Part shown: piece by piece, positions 52,071-60,954 of the stretch
Position numbering within the stretch: position 1 is the stretch's first letter
Layout of the letters: each line of letters starts with the position of its first letter
The notes under the pieces: model-generated
What the model saw: only the letters and a program-made list of their open reading frames with translations
Databases searched by the model: none
Told to the model about the DNA's origin: nothing
Made by a program: the position numbers and the translations under genes
DNA from: Phenylobacterium sp.
GTDB taxonomy: Bacteria; Pseudomonadota; Alphaproteobacteria; Caulobacterales; Caulobacteraceae
Assembly: GCA_018001015.1 (NCBI GenBank)
Contig: JAGNIV010000002.1
Location: 62,001-126,000 of the forward strand
Direction of reading: 5' to 3'
Length of the DNA: 64,000 nt

Positions 52071-53363
52071 TCAGACCCGGTAGACCACCCGGCCGTCCAC
52101 CAGGGTCATGCGGATCTCGCCCTGCAGCCGGCGCCCATCGAAGGGCGAGTTCTTGGACTTCGAGCGCAGCCTGTCGGCGTCGATGACGATGGGGGCGTTC
52201 AGGTCGCACAGCACCAGGTCGGCGGGCGCGCCCTTGGAGAGCGTCCCGGCGTTCAGCCCCAGCAGCTTGGCGGGCTTGCTGGTCACCGCCGCCATCAGGT
52301 CGATCAGCGGGATGCGCTCATCGTGGTGGAAGGCCAGCAGGGCCGGCAGCAGGGTCTGCAGGCCGATGGCGCCGGGCGCGGCCTCGTCATAGGGCAGCCG
52401 CTTGTCCTCGGCCGGCGCGGGCGCGTGGGCCGAGACCACGATGTCGATCAGGCCGGTCGCCAGGGCCTCGATCACCGCCTGGCGGTCGTCCTCGCCGCGC
52501 ACCGGCGGATCGAACTTCATGAAGGTGCGGTAGTCGCCGATGTCGACTTCGTTGAACGACAGGTGGTTGATGGAGGTCGTCGCCGTGATCGGCAGGCCCC
52601 GGGCCTTGCCCCGCGCCAGGGTCTCCAGGGCGCAGGCGGTGGTCACCTGGTCCACCAGGAACGGCGCCCCGGTCATCTCCACCAGGGCCAGGTCGCGCTC
52701 CAGCATGATCTTCTCGGCGAAGGTCGGCACGCTGGGCAGGCCCATGCGGCCGGCGAACTCCCCCTCGGTGGCCGCCGCGCCGGCGCTCAGCCACGGATCG
52801 GCCGGGCGGTGGGCCACCAGTACCCCGAAGCTCTTGGCGTAGGCCAGCACCCGGCGCAGCACCTTGGAGTCGACGATCGGCCGGTCGGCGTCGGTGACAT
52901 AGACGCAGCCGGCCTCGGCCATCAGGCCGATCTCCGCCATCCGCTCGCCCCGCGCCCCCTTGGTGGCGGCGCCGGCCGGATAGACGTGGACCAGCTCGAT
53001 ATCCCGCGTCCGGCGCAGGATGAAGTCCACCACCGAGGCCTCGTCGATCACCGGGTCGGTGTCGGGCTGCAGCACGATGGAGGTGACCCCGCCGGCCGCC
53101 GCCGCCAGCCCCGCCGACTTCAGCGTCTCCTTGGTCTCCGAGCCCGGCTCGCCGGTCTTGACCCGCAGGTCCACCAGGCCCGGCGCCAGCATGGCGCCGC
53201 GGGCGTCGATGATCTCGATGTCGGGCGACAGGCTCCCGAGGTCGCCGCCATGGCTGAGATCGGCGATCTTGCCATCGCGGACCAGCAGGGCGCCGGGGCC
53301 GTCCCAGCCACTGGCCGGGTCGACGATGCGGGCATTGATGAAGGCGGTCGGCTGCGCGCTCAT
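52071..53363 (-). CDS. dihydroorotase-like protein, non-catalytic (PyrC' / PyrX type)
   Basis: 430 residues from ATG 53363. Same length and fold as type I dihydroorotase, but the metal-binding signature is lost: PGLVDLHVHxREPG is here [14 protein letters not shown] (R67, K69 for His; G71 for Arg), and the catalytic Asp of TDHAPH is replaced in [11 protein letters not shown]. Such homologues beside pyrB do not hydrolyse dihydroorotate; in Pseudomonas-type enzymes they hold the aspartate transcarbamoylase dodecamer together. Third gene of the pyrB-LOG-pyrC' operon, ATGA overlap with LOG. An active PyrC is expected elsewhere. Confidence 0.87.
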   Translation of the reverse strand: MSAQPTAFINARIVDPASGWDGPGALLVRDGKIADLSHGGDLGSLSPDIEIIDARGAMLAPGLVDLRVKTGEPGSETKETLKSAGLAAAAGGVTSIVLQPDTDPVIDEASVVDFILRRTRDIELVHVYPAGAATKGARGERMAEIGLMAEAGCVYVTDADRPIVDSKVLRRVLAYAKSFGVLVAHRPADPWLSAGAAATEGEFAGRMGLPSVPTFAEKIMLERDLALVEMTGAPFLVDQVTTACALETLARGKARGLPITATTSINHLSFNEVDIGDYRTFMKFDPPVRGEDDRQAVIEALATGLIDIVVSAHAPAPAEDKRLPYDEAAPGAIGLQTLLPALLAFHHDERIPLIDLMAAVTSKPAKLLGLNAGTLSKGAPADLVLCDLNAPIVIDADRLRSKSKNSPFDGRRLQGEIRMTLVDGRVVYRV

Positions 53364-53941
53364 AGTTCCTGCCGTCCGATCCACTTCTCCACCTGGGGAG
53401 GTTTGTAGGCCGCGAGCGCGTCCAGCATCTCGCCGCAGTCCTGGCTGAACACCAGCATGTCGCGGTGCGGCGCCTTCAGGAACGCTTCACCGACCGCGTG
53501 GTCCACGAAGGCCCGCAGGTGGTCGAAATAGCCCAGCACGTTGAGGAACCCCGCCGGCTTGGCGTGAAAGCCCAGCTGGCCCCAAGTCCAGATCTCGAAG
53601 ATCTCCTCCATCGTGCCCACCCCGCCGGGCAGGGCGATGAAGCCGTCGGCCATCTCCGCCATCCGCGCCTTGCGCTCGTGCATGGAGGGTGTGACCTCCA
53701 GCCGGGTCAGGCCGGTATGGGCGATCTCCTTGTCCATCAGCGCCTCGGGCATCACCCCGAACACCTCGCCCCCGGCCGCCAGGGCCGCGTCGGCCAGGGC
53801 GCCCATCAGCCCCACCTTGGCCCCGCCATAGACCAGCGCCAGGCCCCGCCCGGCGATGGCCGCCCCCATGGTCCGAGCCGCGGCGCCATAGGCCGGGTCT
53901 CCGCCAGGGCTCGCGCCGCAGAACACCCCCACCGCGCGCAT
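53360..53941 (-). CDS. LOG family protein (nucleotide 5'-monophosphate phosphoribohydrolase-like)
   Basis: 193 residues. The family motif [20 protein letters not shown] (PGGxGTxxE) is intact, together with [35 protein letters not shown] and [11 protein letters not shown] enzymes release the base from NMPs, for cytokinin activation in plants and, in bacteria, nucleotide turnover. It overlaps pyrB by one base (TGATG) and pyrC' by four, so it is translated together with pyrimidine enzymes. Confidence 0.88.
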   Translation of the reverse strand: MRAVGVFCGASPGGDPAYGAAARTMGAAIAGRGLALVYGGAKVGLMGALADAALAAGGEVFGVMPEALMDKEIAHTGLTRLEVTPSMHERKARMAEMADGFIALPGGVGTMEEIFEIWTWGQLGFHAKPAGFLNVLGYFDHLRAFVDHAVGEAFLKAPHRDMLVFSQDCGEMLDALAAYKPPQVEKWIGRQEL

Positions 53942-54918
53942 CAGGCGTTGTCCAGCCGCGCGGCCATGGAGGCCAGCACCGCCATCCGCGCCGCCACCCC
54001 CATCTCCACCTGATCCTGGATCAGGCTGACCGACAGGTCGTCGGCGACGTCGGAATCGATCTCCACGCCCCGGTTCATCGGCCCCGGATGCATGACGCGC
54101 ACGCCCGGCGCGGCGCAGGCCAGCTTCTCGCGGTCCAGGCCGTAGAAGCGGAAATACTCCCGCTGCGACGGCGCCATCACCCCGTCCATGCGCTCCAGCT
54201 GCAGCCGCAGCATCATCACCACGTCGCAGCCCTCGATGCCCTCGCGCATGTTGTGGAACACGTCGGCCTTCCAGCGGTCGACGGCGGCCGGCATCAGGGT
54301 CGGCGGCCCCACCAGCCGCACCTCGGCGCCCAGCATCTGCAACAGGCTGACGTTCGACCGCGCCACGCGGGAGTGCAGCACGTCGCCGCAGATGGCGACC
54401 CGCAACCCCGCGATCCGCCCGAAGGCGCGCCGCATGGACAGCGCGTCCAGCAGCGCCTGGGTCGGGTGCTCGTGCTGACCGTCGCCGGCGTTGATCACCG
54501 AGCAGGTGACCTTCTGCGCCAACAGGCTGGCCGCCCCGGAGGAGGCGTGCCGCACCACCAGCAGGTCGGGCTGCATGGCGTTCAGGGTCACGGCGGTGTC
54601 GATCAGAGTCTCGCCCTTGGAGATCGACGACGACCGCGGGCTCATATTGACCACGTCGGCCCCCAGCCGCTTGCCGGCCAGCTCGAAGGAGCTCTGGGTC
54701 CGCGTCGAGTTCTCGAAGAACAGATTCATCAGCGTCCGACCCTTGAGCAGGTCGAGCTTCTTGGAGGTTTGACGGTTGAGCGACACAAAGCCGTCGGCGA
54801 GGTCGAGGAGGTTGGCCACCTCCACCTCGTTCAAATCGGTGACCGACAGGAAGTGTCGCCGCGGGAACGGGAAGGTTCTTCCCAGAACCTCGTTCAGACC
54901 AGGGGGCAGAGTTGTCAT
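53941..54918 (-). CDS. pyrB: aspartate carbamoyltransferase catalytic subunit
   Basis: 325 residues from ATG 54918 ([13 protein letters not shown]). Carbamoyl-phosphate motif [20 protein letters not shown], then the 80s/240s loop segments [32 protein letters not shown] and the C-terminal [14 protein letters not shown]. Commits carbamoyl phosphate and aspartate to pyrimidine synthesis. No pyrI regulatory chain follows; the inactive dihydroorotase-like gene downstream fits the class of ATCase stabilised by PyrC'. Confidence 0.95.
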   Translation of the reverse strand: MTTLPPGLNEVLGRTFPFPRRHFLSVTDLNEVEVANLLDLADGFVSLNRQTSKKLDLLKGRTLMNLFFENSTRTQSSFELAGKRLGADVVNMSPRSSSISKGETLIDTAVTLNAMQPDLLVVRHASSGAASLLAQKVTCSVINAGDGQHEHPTQALLDALSMRRAFGRIAGLRVAICGDVLHSRVARSNVSLLQMLGAEVRLVGPPTLMPAAVDRWKADVFHNMREGIEGCDVVMMLRLQLERMDGVMAPSQREYFRFYGLDREKLACAAPGVRVMHPGPMNRGVEIDSDVADDLSVSLIQDQVEMGVAARMAVLASMAARLDNA

Positions 54919-55015
54919 TAAAGGCGCGTCGTAACGGAGGCCGGGGACGGCGCCAAGCGAACTCGCTTTTTCGCCCACAGGTCTGCAGCCGCGCAGGCGC
55001 GTCCGCTTGTAAGAT

Positions 55016-55420
55016 TTAGAGGGCCTCGGGCCCGGCCGGCGCCCCTCCCTTAGGTCGCCCGCCGCGCTTTCCGTTTTCCCGTGAAGCCTTCGCGCGCGCC
55101 TCCCGCCGCGACCAATCCAATGGCCCGAGGAAACCCTCAAGCAGGCGCGAAACCGTGTAGTCGGCGTCCAGGCGCGGGAAGTGAAGCGTGCTGCCCACGC
55201 CCTCGACCGTCACGCCCACAAAGTCATCCGAGGAGGCGTCGGCGAGGCCCTGCGCCTGACGCGGGTCGAACGAGAAGTCGATCCCCGTATCGAGCCGCAC
55301 GATCACCCGGTGCGATCGACGATCGAAACGCGCGGAGGTGGCTCTCGGCAACGGCGGAGTCTTCTTTTGGTTCACCGATCTTCGAAAAGCCGCATCGTCC
55401 AGAAGTTTGAACTCAGCCAT
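55016..55420 (-). CDS. DUF2442 family protein, possible DNA-binding partner
   Basis: 134 residues from ATG 55420, overlapping the DUF4160 gene by 8 nt. The core (about 30-95) fits DUF2442: [31 protein letters not shown] and [15 protein letters not shown]. An unusual basic tail, [18 protein letters not shown], ends the protein and carries an AT-hook-like RGRP-type patch (GGRPKGG), so DNA contact is plausible. Second gene of a two-gene operon of unknown function. Confidence 0.78.
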   Translation of the reverse strand: MAEFKLLDDAAFRRSVNQKKTPPLPRATSARFDRRSHRVIVRLDTGIDFSFDPRQAQGLADASSDDFVGVTVEGVGSTLHFPRLDADYTVSRLLEGFLGPLDWSRREARAKASRENGKRGGRPKGGAPAGPEAL

Positions 55421-55661
55421 GAATCTCACTCCAAACCTTGCAGCACTCTTTGATTTCAACGGCGATCTCTGAGCCAAGCTCGTTGAGGTGTTTCAGCGTC
55501 CAATCCCCGCTGGCGTCCCAAAGCTCCACCGGCCCGTCAGGGCAGTTCAGCTTGAAACGCGCTTCGCACCCCTTGCCGAAGGCATGCACATGGGCGGGCG
55601 GATGGTCGTTGGAGTTCACGGCCACCCGATATCGGCGTCGACTGGTGAAAACCGTGGCCAT
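55413..55661 (-). CDS. DUF4160 family protein
   Basis: 82 residues from ATG 55661 (a GTG at 55676 would start within the inverted repeat). DUF4160 marks: YRVAVNSNDHPPAHVHAFG with the HxPxHxHx signature, KLNCPDGPVELWD and a helical end [16 protein letters not shown]. Commonly found directly beside DUF2442 genes, as here. The pair has the size, overlap and operator-like repeat of a toxin-antitoxin-type module, but no toxic activity can be read from sequence. Confidence 0.82.
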   Translation of the reverse strand: MATVFTSRRRYRVAVNSNDHPPAHVHAFGKGCEARFKLNCPDGPVELWDASGDWTLKHLNELGSEIAVEIKECCKVWSEIHG

Positions 55662-55670
55662 GGCTCTCTG

Positions 55671-55707
55671 TGTCACGTAACCTAACTGGTGTCTAGGTTT
55701 CGTGACA
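55671..55707. promoter_or_regulatory. near-perfect 14-bp inverted repeat, likely operator of the DUF4160/DUF2442 pair
   Basis: The arms TGTCACGTAACCTA (55671-55684) and TAGGTTTCGTGACA (55694-55707) are complementary at 13 of 14 positions around nine bases. The left arm lies 10 nt upstream of the DUF4160 ATG. No T-run follows, so an operator (autoregulation or another regulator) is likelier than a terminator. Confidence 0.7.
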
Positions 55708-55732
55708 TCAAGGCGTCCACGATAGCCGCAAC

Positions 55733-56215
55733 TCAGCTAGGCGCCCCCAACCCCCGCAACCGCTCCAGCGCCCCCTGCAGGATCCACCCCGCCGCCATCT
55801 TGTCCACCACCTCGGCGCGGCGCGCGCGGTTGATGTCGGCCTCGTCGATCAGGAAGCGGTTGATGGCCATGGAGCTCATCCGCTCGTCCCAGAAGGTGAT
55901 CACCAGCTCGGGGCGCAGGCGCAGCAGGTTGCGGGCGAAGGCGCGGCTGGACTGGGCGCGCGGCCCCTCGCTGCCGTCCATGTTCACCGGCAGGCCGATG
56001 ACCAGGCCCGCCACCTCGCGCCCGTCCATCAGCTTGAACAGCGCCGCCGCGTCATCGGTGAACTTGGTCTTGCGGATCAACTCCAAGGGGCTCGCCACCA
56101 TCCGCGTGGTGTCCGACACCGCCACCCCGATGGTCTTCTCGCCCAGGTCGAGCCCCACTAGGGCGCCGTAGCGCGGCAGGAGCGGGGGAAGGTCGGTTAT
56201 GTCGACGACGGCCAT
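55733..56215 (-). CDS. ruvX: Holliday junction resolvase-like / pre-16S rRNA nuclease RuvX (YqgF)
   Basis: 160 residues. RNase H fold: LVGLDLGEKTIGVAVSDTTR with the first Asp, GLVIGLPVNMDGSEGPRAQ and FWDERMSSMAINRFLIDE with the other acidic residues. Trims the 5' end of 16S rRNA precursors in the best-studied case. The last residues (GLGAPS) match the family end. Divergent from the hybrid kinase at 56368. Confidence 0.94.
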   Translation of the reverse strand: MAVVDITDLPPLLPRYGALVGLDLGEKTIGVAVSDTTRMVASPLELIRKTKFTDDAAALFKLMDGREVAGLVIGLPVNMDGSEGPRAQSSRAFARNLLRLRPELVITFWDERMSSMAINRFLIDEADINRARRAEVVDKMAAGWILQGALERLRGLGAPS

Positions 56216-56300
56216 GCGGCTTCAATAGGCGCTTGGGCCCCACCCCGCCAACCCGCGACGTCCTGTCGCACCTTGCGTGAACGCCGTTCACCGGACCTTA

Positions 56301-56305
56301 GAATC
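56301..56305 (+). promoter_or_regulatory. GANTC (CcrM) site between ruvX and the hybrid kinase
   Basis: GAATC in the 152-nt divergent region, 63 nt upstream of the kinase ATG. A single 5-mer match, meaningful only if conserved. Confidence 0.3.
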
Positions 56306-56367
56306 TGACCGCTAGTCATCGACCGACGTTAGGGGGCGGGTCGCCGCCTCGGGGATGACCGACACGG

Positions 56368-58638
56368 ATGCCCAAGCTTCCGAACCTGGCCGGACTTTTC
56401 AGGCGCGCGCCGTTCTCCTGGCCGCCCCGCTTCACCCGCCTGCGCACCCGCCTGACCGTGCTCTATGCCGGGCTGTTCGTCGCCCTCCTGTTCGCGATCC
56501 TCCTGAGCGTCTACGCCGCCGTGGCCCGCAACGCCGAACGCGTCGTCCGTGAGGAACTGTCGGTCAGCGGTTTGGTGTTCGACCGCATCTGGGCCCTGCG
56601 CGCCCGCGAGTTGGAGAGCGGCGCCAATGTGCTGGCTCGCGACTTCGGCTTCCGCGCCGCCGTGGCCGGCCGGGACGCCGCCAGCCTCCAGTCGGCCTTG
56701 GACGACCTGCGCCCGCGCGTGGGCGCCGACGCGGCCTTTATCGTCGACCGCGACGGCCGGGTCCTCACCGCCTCCAGCCCGTCGCCGGCTCGCCCCGGTC
56801 GCGCCGCCCTCAATGCCATCGCCGGCCAAGACGCCGCCGCCGGGGTCTTCGTCATGGCGGGCGTCCCCTATCAGGCGGTCTCGGCCCCCATCCTGACCCC
56901 CACACTCAGCGGCTGGGTGGTGTTCGCCGTCCGCCTAGACCAGGCCGAGATGAACGCCCTGGAACAGCTCTCGGCCATCCCGCTGCGGCCGGTGGTGCTG
57001 GTGCGCGGCGCCGACGGCGGCTGGAAGGCCAACACCTGGGCCGCCTCGACCGCCGAGCTGGAGGCCGTCGACCGCTTCCTGGACGGGCCCCAGCCCGAGC
57101 GCCGGGCCGGCGTCACCCGGATCGGCCGGGAGGTCGCGGTCATCCAGCCGCTGGCCGCCATCACCCAGGACCGCGTCGTCCTGCTGCTGCGCTATCCCCT
57201 GGCCGGGGCCCTGGCGCCCTACAACCTGCTGCTGGGGGGGCTGCTGCTGCTGACCCTGCTGGGGATCGGCCTGATCGCCGCGGGCAGTTGGGCGCTCGAC
57301 CGCAAGATCACCGCGCCCCTGCTGGCCCTGCGCGACGCCGCCGAAGGGCTGGAGCGTGGCGAGGCCGTGCAGGTCGAGCCCGCTGGAACCGACGAGATCG
57401 GCGCCCTGGAGCGCAGCTTCAACGCCATGGCCCGGGGGATCGCCGAACGCGAAGGCGCCCTGAAGCTCTCGGCGGAGAAGGCGCAGGCCGCCCACCGCGC
57501 CAAGAGTGAATTCCTCTCCCAGGTGGGCCGCGAGATCCGCACGCCGCTGAACGCCCTCCTGGGCATGGCGCGGATCATGGCGCGGGAGCCCGCCGACGCC
57601 GCCCACGACCAGCGGCTGGCGGTGATCGGCGAGTCCGGCGAGGCCCTGCTGAAAATCCTCAACGGCATCCTGGACATCTCCAAGGCCGACACCGCGGCCC
57701 TGGAGGCGCGGGACTTCGACCTCGCCGCCCTGGTCCGCGCGGCCTGCGCGACCGACGCCAAGGCCGCGAAGGCCAAGCGCCTGACCTTCGACATCGCCGT
57801 GGCCGCCGAGAGCCAGGGGCGCTGGCGCGGCGCCGCCCGGCGCCTGAGCCTGGCGCTGTCCAATCTGGTCTCCAACGCCGTGAAGTTCACCTCCGAGGGG
57901 GGCGTCACGGTCGCCGTGGACCATGGGAATGGGGTCGTTCGGTTTCGGATCGCTGACACCGGTGTCGGCATTCCGGCCGAGCGGATCGAGGCGGTCCATG
58001 AGACCCTCCGCCAGGCGGACGCCTCGGCCGCGCGGGCCGCCGGCGGTAGCGGCTCTGGTCTCTCCGTCGCCCACGAGATGGCCACCCTGTTGGGCGGCAA
58101 GGTTTCCGTGGCCAGCGAAGAGGGCAGGGGCTCGGTCTTCACCCTGGAGGTTCCGTTGCAGAGGCTGTCGGGGGCCGCGTCGGCCGACAAGCCCGCCGCC
58201 GCCCTGGCTGATCTCGAACCCAATGCCGAGGCCGCGCCGCTGCGGGTGCTGGCCGCCGAGGACAACAAGACCAACCAGCTGATCCTCACCTCCCTGCTGG
58301 AGCCCTTCGGCGTCGACCTCACTCTCGTCGAGAACGGCCGCGAGGCCGCCGAGCTGTTCGCCACCGGCGACTTCGACCTGGTGCTGATGGATATCGAGAT
58401 GCCGGAGATGAGCGGGGTCGAGGCGACCCGGGCCATCCGGCGAGGCGAGGCCGAGCGCGGGGGCGCCGCCACCCCCATCCTGGCGGTCACCGCCAATCTC
58501 ATGGCCGAGGAAGTGGCTGAGTACCTGGCGGTCGGCATGAACGGCGTCGTGGCCAAGCCCATCGAGGCCGAGCAGCTGTTCGCCGCCATCCAGGCCGCCG
58601 TCGAAGGCGCCCCCGAGCCCGCCGCCCAGGCCGCCTGA
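56368..58638 (+). CDS. hybrid sensor kinase-like protein lacking the H-box histidine
   Basis: 756 residues. TM1 (about 31-53), a periplasmic sensor (about 60-275), TM2 (about 285-308), HAMP (about 311-363), a HisKA-like helix, HATPase and a C-terminal receiver. The H-box SHEIRTPLN is here GREIRTPLN: residue 388, codon CGC, is Arg in place of the phosphoacceptor His. The HATPase N box LSNLVSNAVKFT and DTGVGIP are intact; the G2 box is altered (GGSGSGLSVA). REC has AAEDNKTNQLI, Asp in LVLMDIEMP and Lys in AKPIE. Without His it cannot autophosphorylate classically, so it may act as a phosphatase or allosteric partner. Confidence 0.85.
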   Translation: MPKLPNLAGLFRRAPFSWPPRFTRLRTRLTVLYAGLFVALLFAILLSVYAAVARNAERVVREELSVSGLVFDRIWALRARELESGANVLARDFGFRAAVAGRDAASLQSALDDLRPRVGADAAFIVDRDGRVLTASSPSPARPGRAALNAIAGQDAAAGVFVMAGVPYQAVSAPILTPTLSGWVVFAVRLDQAEMNALEQLSAIPLRPVVLVRGADGGWKANTWAASTAELEAVDRFLDGPQPERRAGVTRIGREVAVIQPLAAITQDRVVLLLRYPLAGALAPYNLLLGGLLLLTLLGIGLIAAGSWALDRKITAPLLALRDAAEGLERGEAVQVEPAGTDEIGALERSFNAMARGIAEREGALKLSAEKAQAAHRAKSEFLSQVGREIRTPLNALLGMARIMAREPADAAHDQRLAVIGESGEALLKILNGILDISKADTAALEARDFDLAALVRAACATDAKAAKAKRLTFDIAVAAESQGRWRGAARRLSLALSNLVSNAVKFTSEGGVTVAVDHGNGVVRFRIADTGVGIPAERIEAVHETLRQADASAARAAGGSGSGLSVAHEMATLLGGKVSVASEEGRGSVFTLEVPLQRLSGAASADKPAAALADLEPNAEAAPLRVLAAEDNKTNQLILTSLLEPFGVDLTLVENGREAAELFATGDFDLVLMDIEMPEMSGVEATRAIRRGEAERGGAATPILAVTANLMAEEVAEYLAVGMNGVVAKPIEAEQLFAAIQAAVEGAPEPAAQAA

Positions 58639-58717
58639 GGCGGTTTCCGTACAGGGACCGCTTGTCAAAGGCGGGGCCGCACGGCTAACCCCTGCGTCGA
58701 ACAATCAGGAGGCCCCC

Positions 58718-59005
58718 ATGGCCATCGACGCGGCGACCGTCCGAAAGGTCGCCAGACTGGCCCGCATCGCCGAGCCCGAAGACCGGATCGAACCGTTGGC
58801 CAAGGAGCTCAGCGGGATTCTGGACTGGATCGAGCAGCTCTCCGAGGTGGACACCGACGGCGTGCAGCCGATGACCTCGGCCGTGGCCGTGGCCGCCCCC
58901 ATGCGTGACGACGTGGTCACCGAGGGCGGCGACGCCGCCCGCGTGCTGTCCAACGCCCCCAAGACCGTCGGCGGCTTCTTCGTCGTCCCCAAGGTGGTCG
59001 AGTAG
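58718..59005 (+). CDS. gatC: Asp/Glu-tRNA amidotransferase subunit C
   Basis: 95 residues: [20 protein letters not shown] at the N-terminus and [13 protein letters not shown] in the middle, the GatC pattern, ending in FFVVPKVVE. Small subunit that clamps GatA to GatB. gatA begins 5 nt downstream. Confidence 0.95.
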   Translation: MAIDAATVRKVARLARIAEPEDRIEPLAKELSGILDWIEQLSEVDTDGVQPMTSAVAVAAPMRDDVVTEGGDAARVLSNAPKTVGGFFVVPKVVE

Positions 59006-59009
59006 GATC

Positions 59010-60482
59010 ATGAGCAACCTCACCTCCCTGACCCTCAAGGCCGCCCTGGCCGGCCTTGCCGACAAGTCCTTCTCATCGGTCGAGCTGACCCAGGCCCATA
59101 TCGACGCGGTGGCCGCGGCCAAGCCGCTGAACGCCTATGTGCTGGAGACGCCGGACAAGGCCCTCGACATGGCCCGCGCCGCCGACGCCCGCCGGGCCAG
59201 CGGCGACGCCGGCGCCCTGGAAGGCGCGCCGCTGGGGATCAAGGACCTGTTCTGTACGCAAGGTGTGCGGACCACCGCCTGCTCCAACATCCTGGGCAAC
59301 TTCTTCCCCACCTACGAATCCACCGTGACCTCCAACCTGTGGCGCGACGGGGCGGTGATGCTGGGCAAGCTCAACCTCGATGAGTTCGCCATGGGTTCGT
59401 CCAACGAAACCAGCGCCTTCGGGCCGGTGGTCAATCCCTGGCGCGCCGAGGGTTCGACCACCCAGTTGACCCCCGGCGGCTCGTCGGGCGGTTCGGCCAC
59501 CGCCGTCGCCGCCGGCCTCTGCCTGGGGGCCACGGCCACTGACACCGGTGGCAGCATCCGCCAGCCCGCCGCCTTCACCGGCACGGTCGGGATCAAGCCC
59601 ACCTACGGGCGCTGCTCGCGCTGGGGCGTGGTGGCCTTCGCCTCGTCCCTGGACCAGGCCGGCCCGATCGCCAGGACGGTGGAGGACGCTGCCATCCTGC
59701 TGAAGTCCATGTCCGGCCACGACGCCAAGGACTCCACCAGCCTGGACATCGAAGTCCCTGATTTCCCGAGCTTTGTCGGCAAGTCCGTGAAGGGTCTGCG
59801 GATCGGTATCCCCAAGGAATACCGGGTCGACGGCATGCCCGCCGAGATCGAGAAGCTCTGGGAGCAGGGCATCGCCTGGCTGAAGGACGCCGGCTGCGAG
59901 ATCGTCGAGGTTTCCTTGCCCCACACCAAGTACGCCCTGCCGGCCTACTATATCGTGGCGCCCGCCGAGGCCTCCTCGAACCTCGCCCGCTATGACGGCA
60001 TGCGTTTCGGCCTGCGGGTCGAGGGCGGCAACCTCACCGAGACCTATGAGAACACCCGGGCCGCCGGCTTCGGGACTGAGGTCAAGCGCCGCATCATGAT
60101 CGGAACCTACGTGCTGTCGGCCGGCTATTACGACGCCTATTACGTCAAGGCGCTCAAGGTCCGCCGCCGCATCGCTGACGACTTCGACCAGGCCTTCCAG
60201 AAGGTCGACGCCCTGCTGACCCCCACCGCCCCGTCCGCCGCCTTCGCGCTTGGCGAGAACGCCGACGATCCGGTGGCCATGTACCTGAACGACATCTTCA
60301 CGGTGACGGTGAACCTGGCGGGCCTGCCCGGCATGTCCATCCCCGCCGGCCTCGACCACAAGGGCCTGCCCCTGGGCCTCCAGCTGATCGGCAAGGCGTT
60401 GGACGAGGGAACCCTGTTCTCCCTCGGCGGAGCCCTTGAAAAGGCTGCAGATTTCCGCGCCAAGCCCACCCGCTGGTGGTAA
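59010..60482 (+). CDS. gatA: Asp/Glu-tRNA amidotransferase subunit A
   Basis: 490 residues from ATG 59010. Amidase-signature family with the catalytic triad: Lys in [10 protein letters not shown], the cis-Ser in [15 protein letters not shown] and the nucleophile Ser in [13 protein letters not shown]. Releases ammonia from glutamine for the amidation of misacylated Glu-tRNA(Gln) and Asp-tRNA(Asn) by GatB. gatB follows after a small exported-protein gene on the other strand. Confidence 0.96.
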   Translation: MSNLTSLTLKAALAGLADKSFSSVELTQAHIDAVAAAKPLNAYVLETPDKALDMARAADARRASGDAGALEGAPLGIKDLFCTQGVRTTACSNILGNFFPTYESTVTSNLWRDGAVMLGKLNLDEFAMGSSNETSAFGPVVNPWRAEGSTTQLTPGGSSGGSATAVAAGLCLGATATDTGGSIRQPAAFTGTVGIKPTYGRCSRWGVVAFASSLDQAGPIARTVEDAAILLKSMSGHDAKDSTSLDIEVPDFPSFVGKSVKGLRIGIPKEYRVDGMPAEIEKLWEQGIAWLKDAGCEIVEVSLPHTKYALPAYYIVAPAEASSNLARYDGMRFGLRVEGGNLTETYENTRAAGFGTEVKRRIMIGTYVLSAGYYDAYYVKALKVRRRIADDFDQAFQKVDALLTPTAPSAAFALGENADDPVAMYLNDIFTVTVNLAGLPGMSIPAGLDHKGLPLGLQLIGKALDEGTLFSLGGALEKAADFRAKPTRWW

Positions 60483-60483
60483 C

Positions 60484-60522
60484 GAAAAGGGCCCCCGCCG
60501 TCGCCGGCGAGGGCCCCTTGGT
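60484..60522. terminator. GC-rich hairpin between gatA and the exported-protein gene
   Basis: AAAAGGGCCCCCGCCG and CGGCGAGGGCCCCTT pair with small mismatches around TCG, in the gap after gatA. AAAA on the left suits the minus-strand gene ending at 60540; on the plus strand only TTGG follows. Confidence 0.55.
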
Positions 60523-60539
60523 CTAGTTCGGAAACCGGC

Positions 60540-60845
60540 CTACTTCGGCAGGGCGTCCAGGTCGGCCTGGACCTTCTTGATGATCTCGTCGGTCAACGCG
60601 CCCTGGCTCATCGGCGCGACCTGGGTCAGCGTCATGGCCTTGAACTGGTCGTAGGCTTCATGGGTGGTGATGCCCGGAATGTTCTTTTCCAGCACCGCCT
60701 TGGCGGCCGGGTTGGCGACCAGGGTTTCGATCGGCGTGGTCTCCGTCGAGAGCGCGGCGGGCGCCTGGGCCAGGGCCGGCGCGGCGGCCATCAGGCCGAA
60801 CGAGAGCGACAGGCCAACGAGGCCGGCGGCGAGTGTCTTCTTCAT
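60540..60845 (-). CDS. small exported protein, unknown
   Basis: 101 residues from ATG 60845. Clear signal peptide (MKKTLAAGLVGLSLSFGLMA, cleaved after ALAQA). The mature part has ETLVANPAAKAVLEKNIPGI and a helix DEIIKKVQADLDALPK. Caulobacteraceae carry similar short periplasmic proteins with an NPAAKAVLEK-type helix; function unknown. It interrupts gatCA and gatB on the opposite strand. Confidence 0.75.
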   Translation of the reverse strand: MKKTLAAGLVGLSLSFGLMAAAPALAQAPAALSTETTPIETLVANPAAKAVLEKNIPGITTHEAYDQFKAMTLTQVAPMSQGALTDEIIKKVQADLDALPK

Positions 60846-60954
60846 GGTGGGTTCCCTTCCCCGAGGGGGTGTTTTTACGCCGTCAGCAAAGCTGCAAAAT
60901 TGCTGCCCGCGCAAGGTGCTTTCGTTGGCGCGCGCCCCGGTTTAGGAAGGCGGC

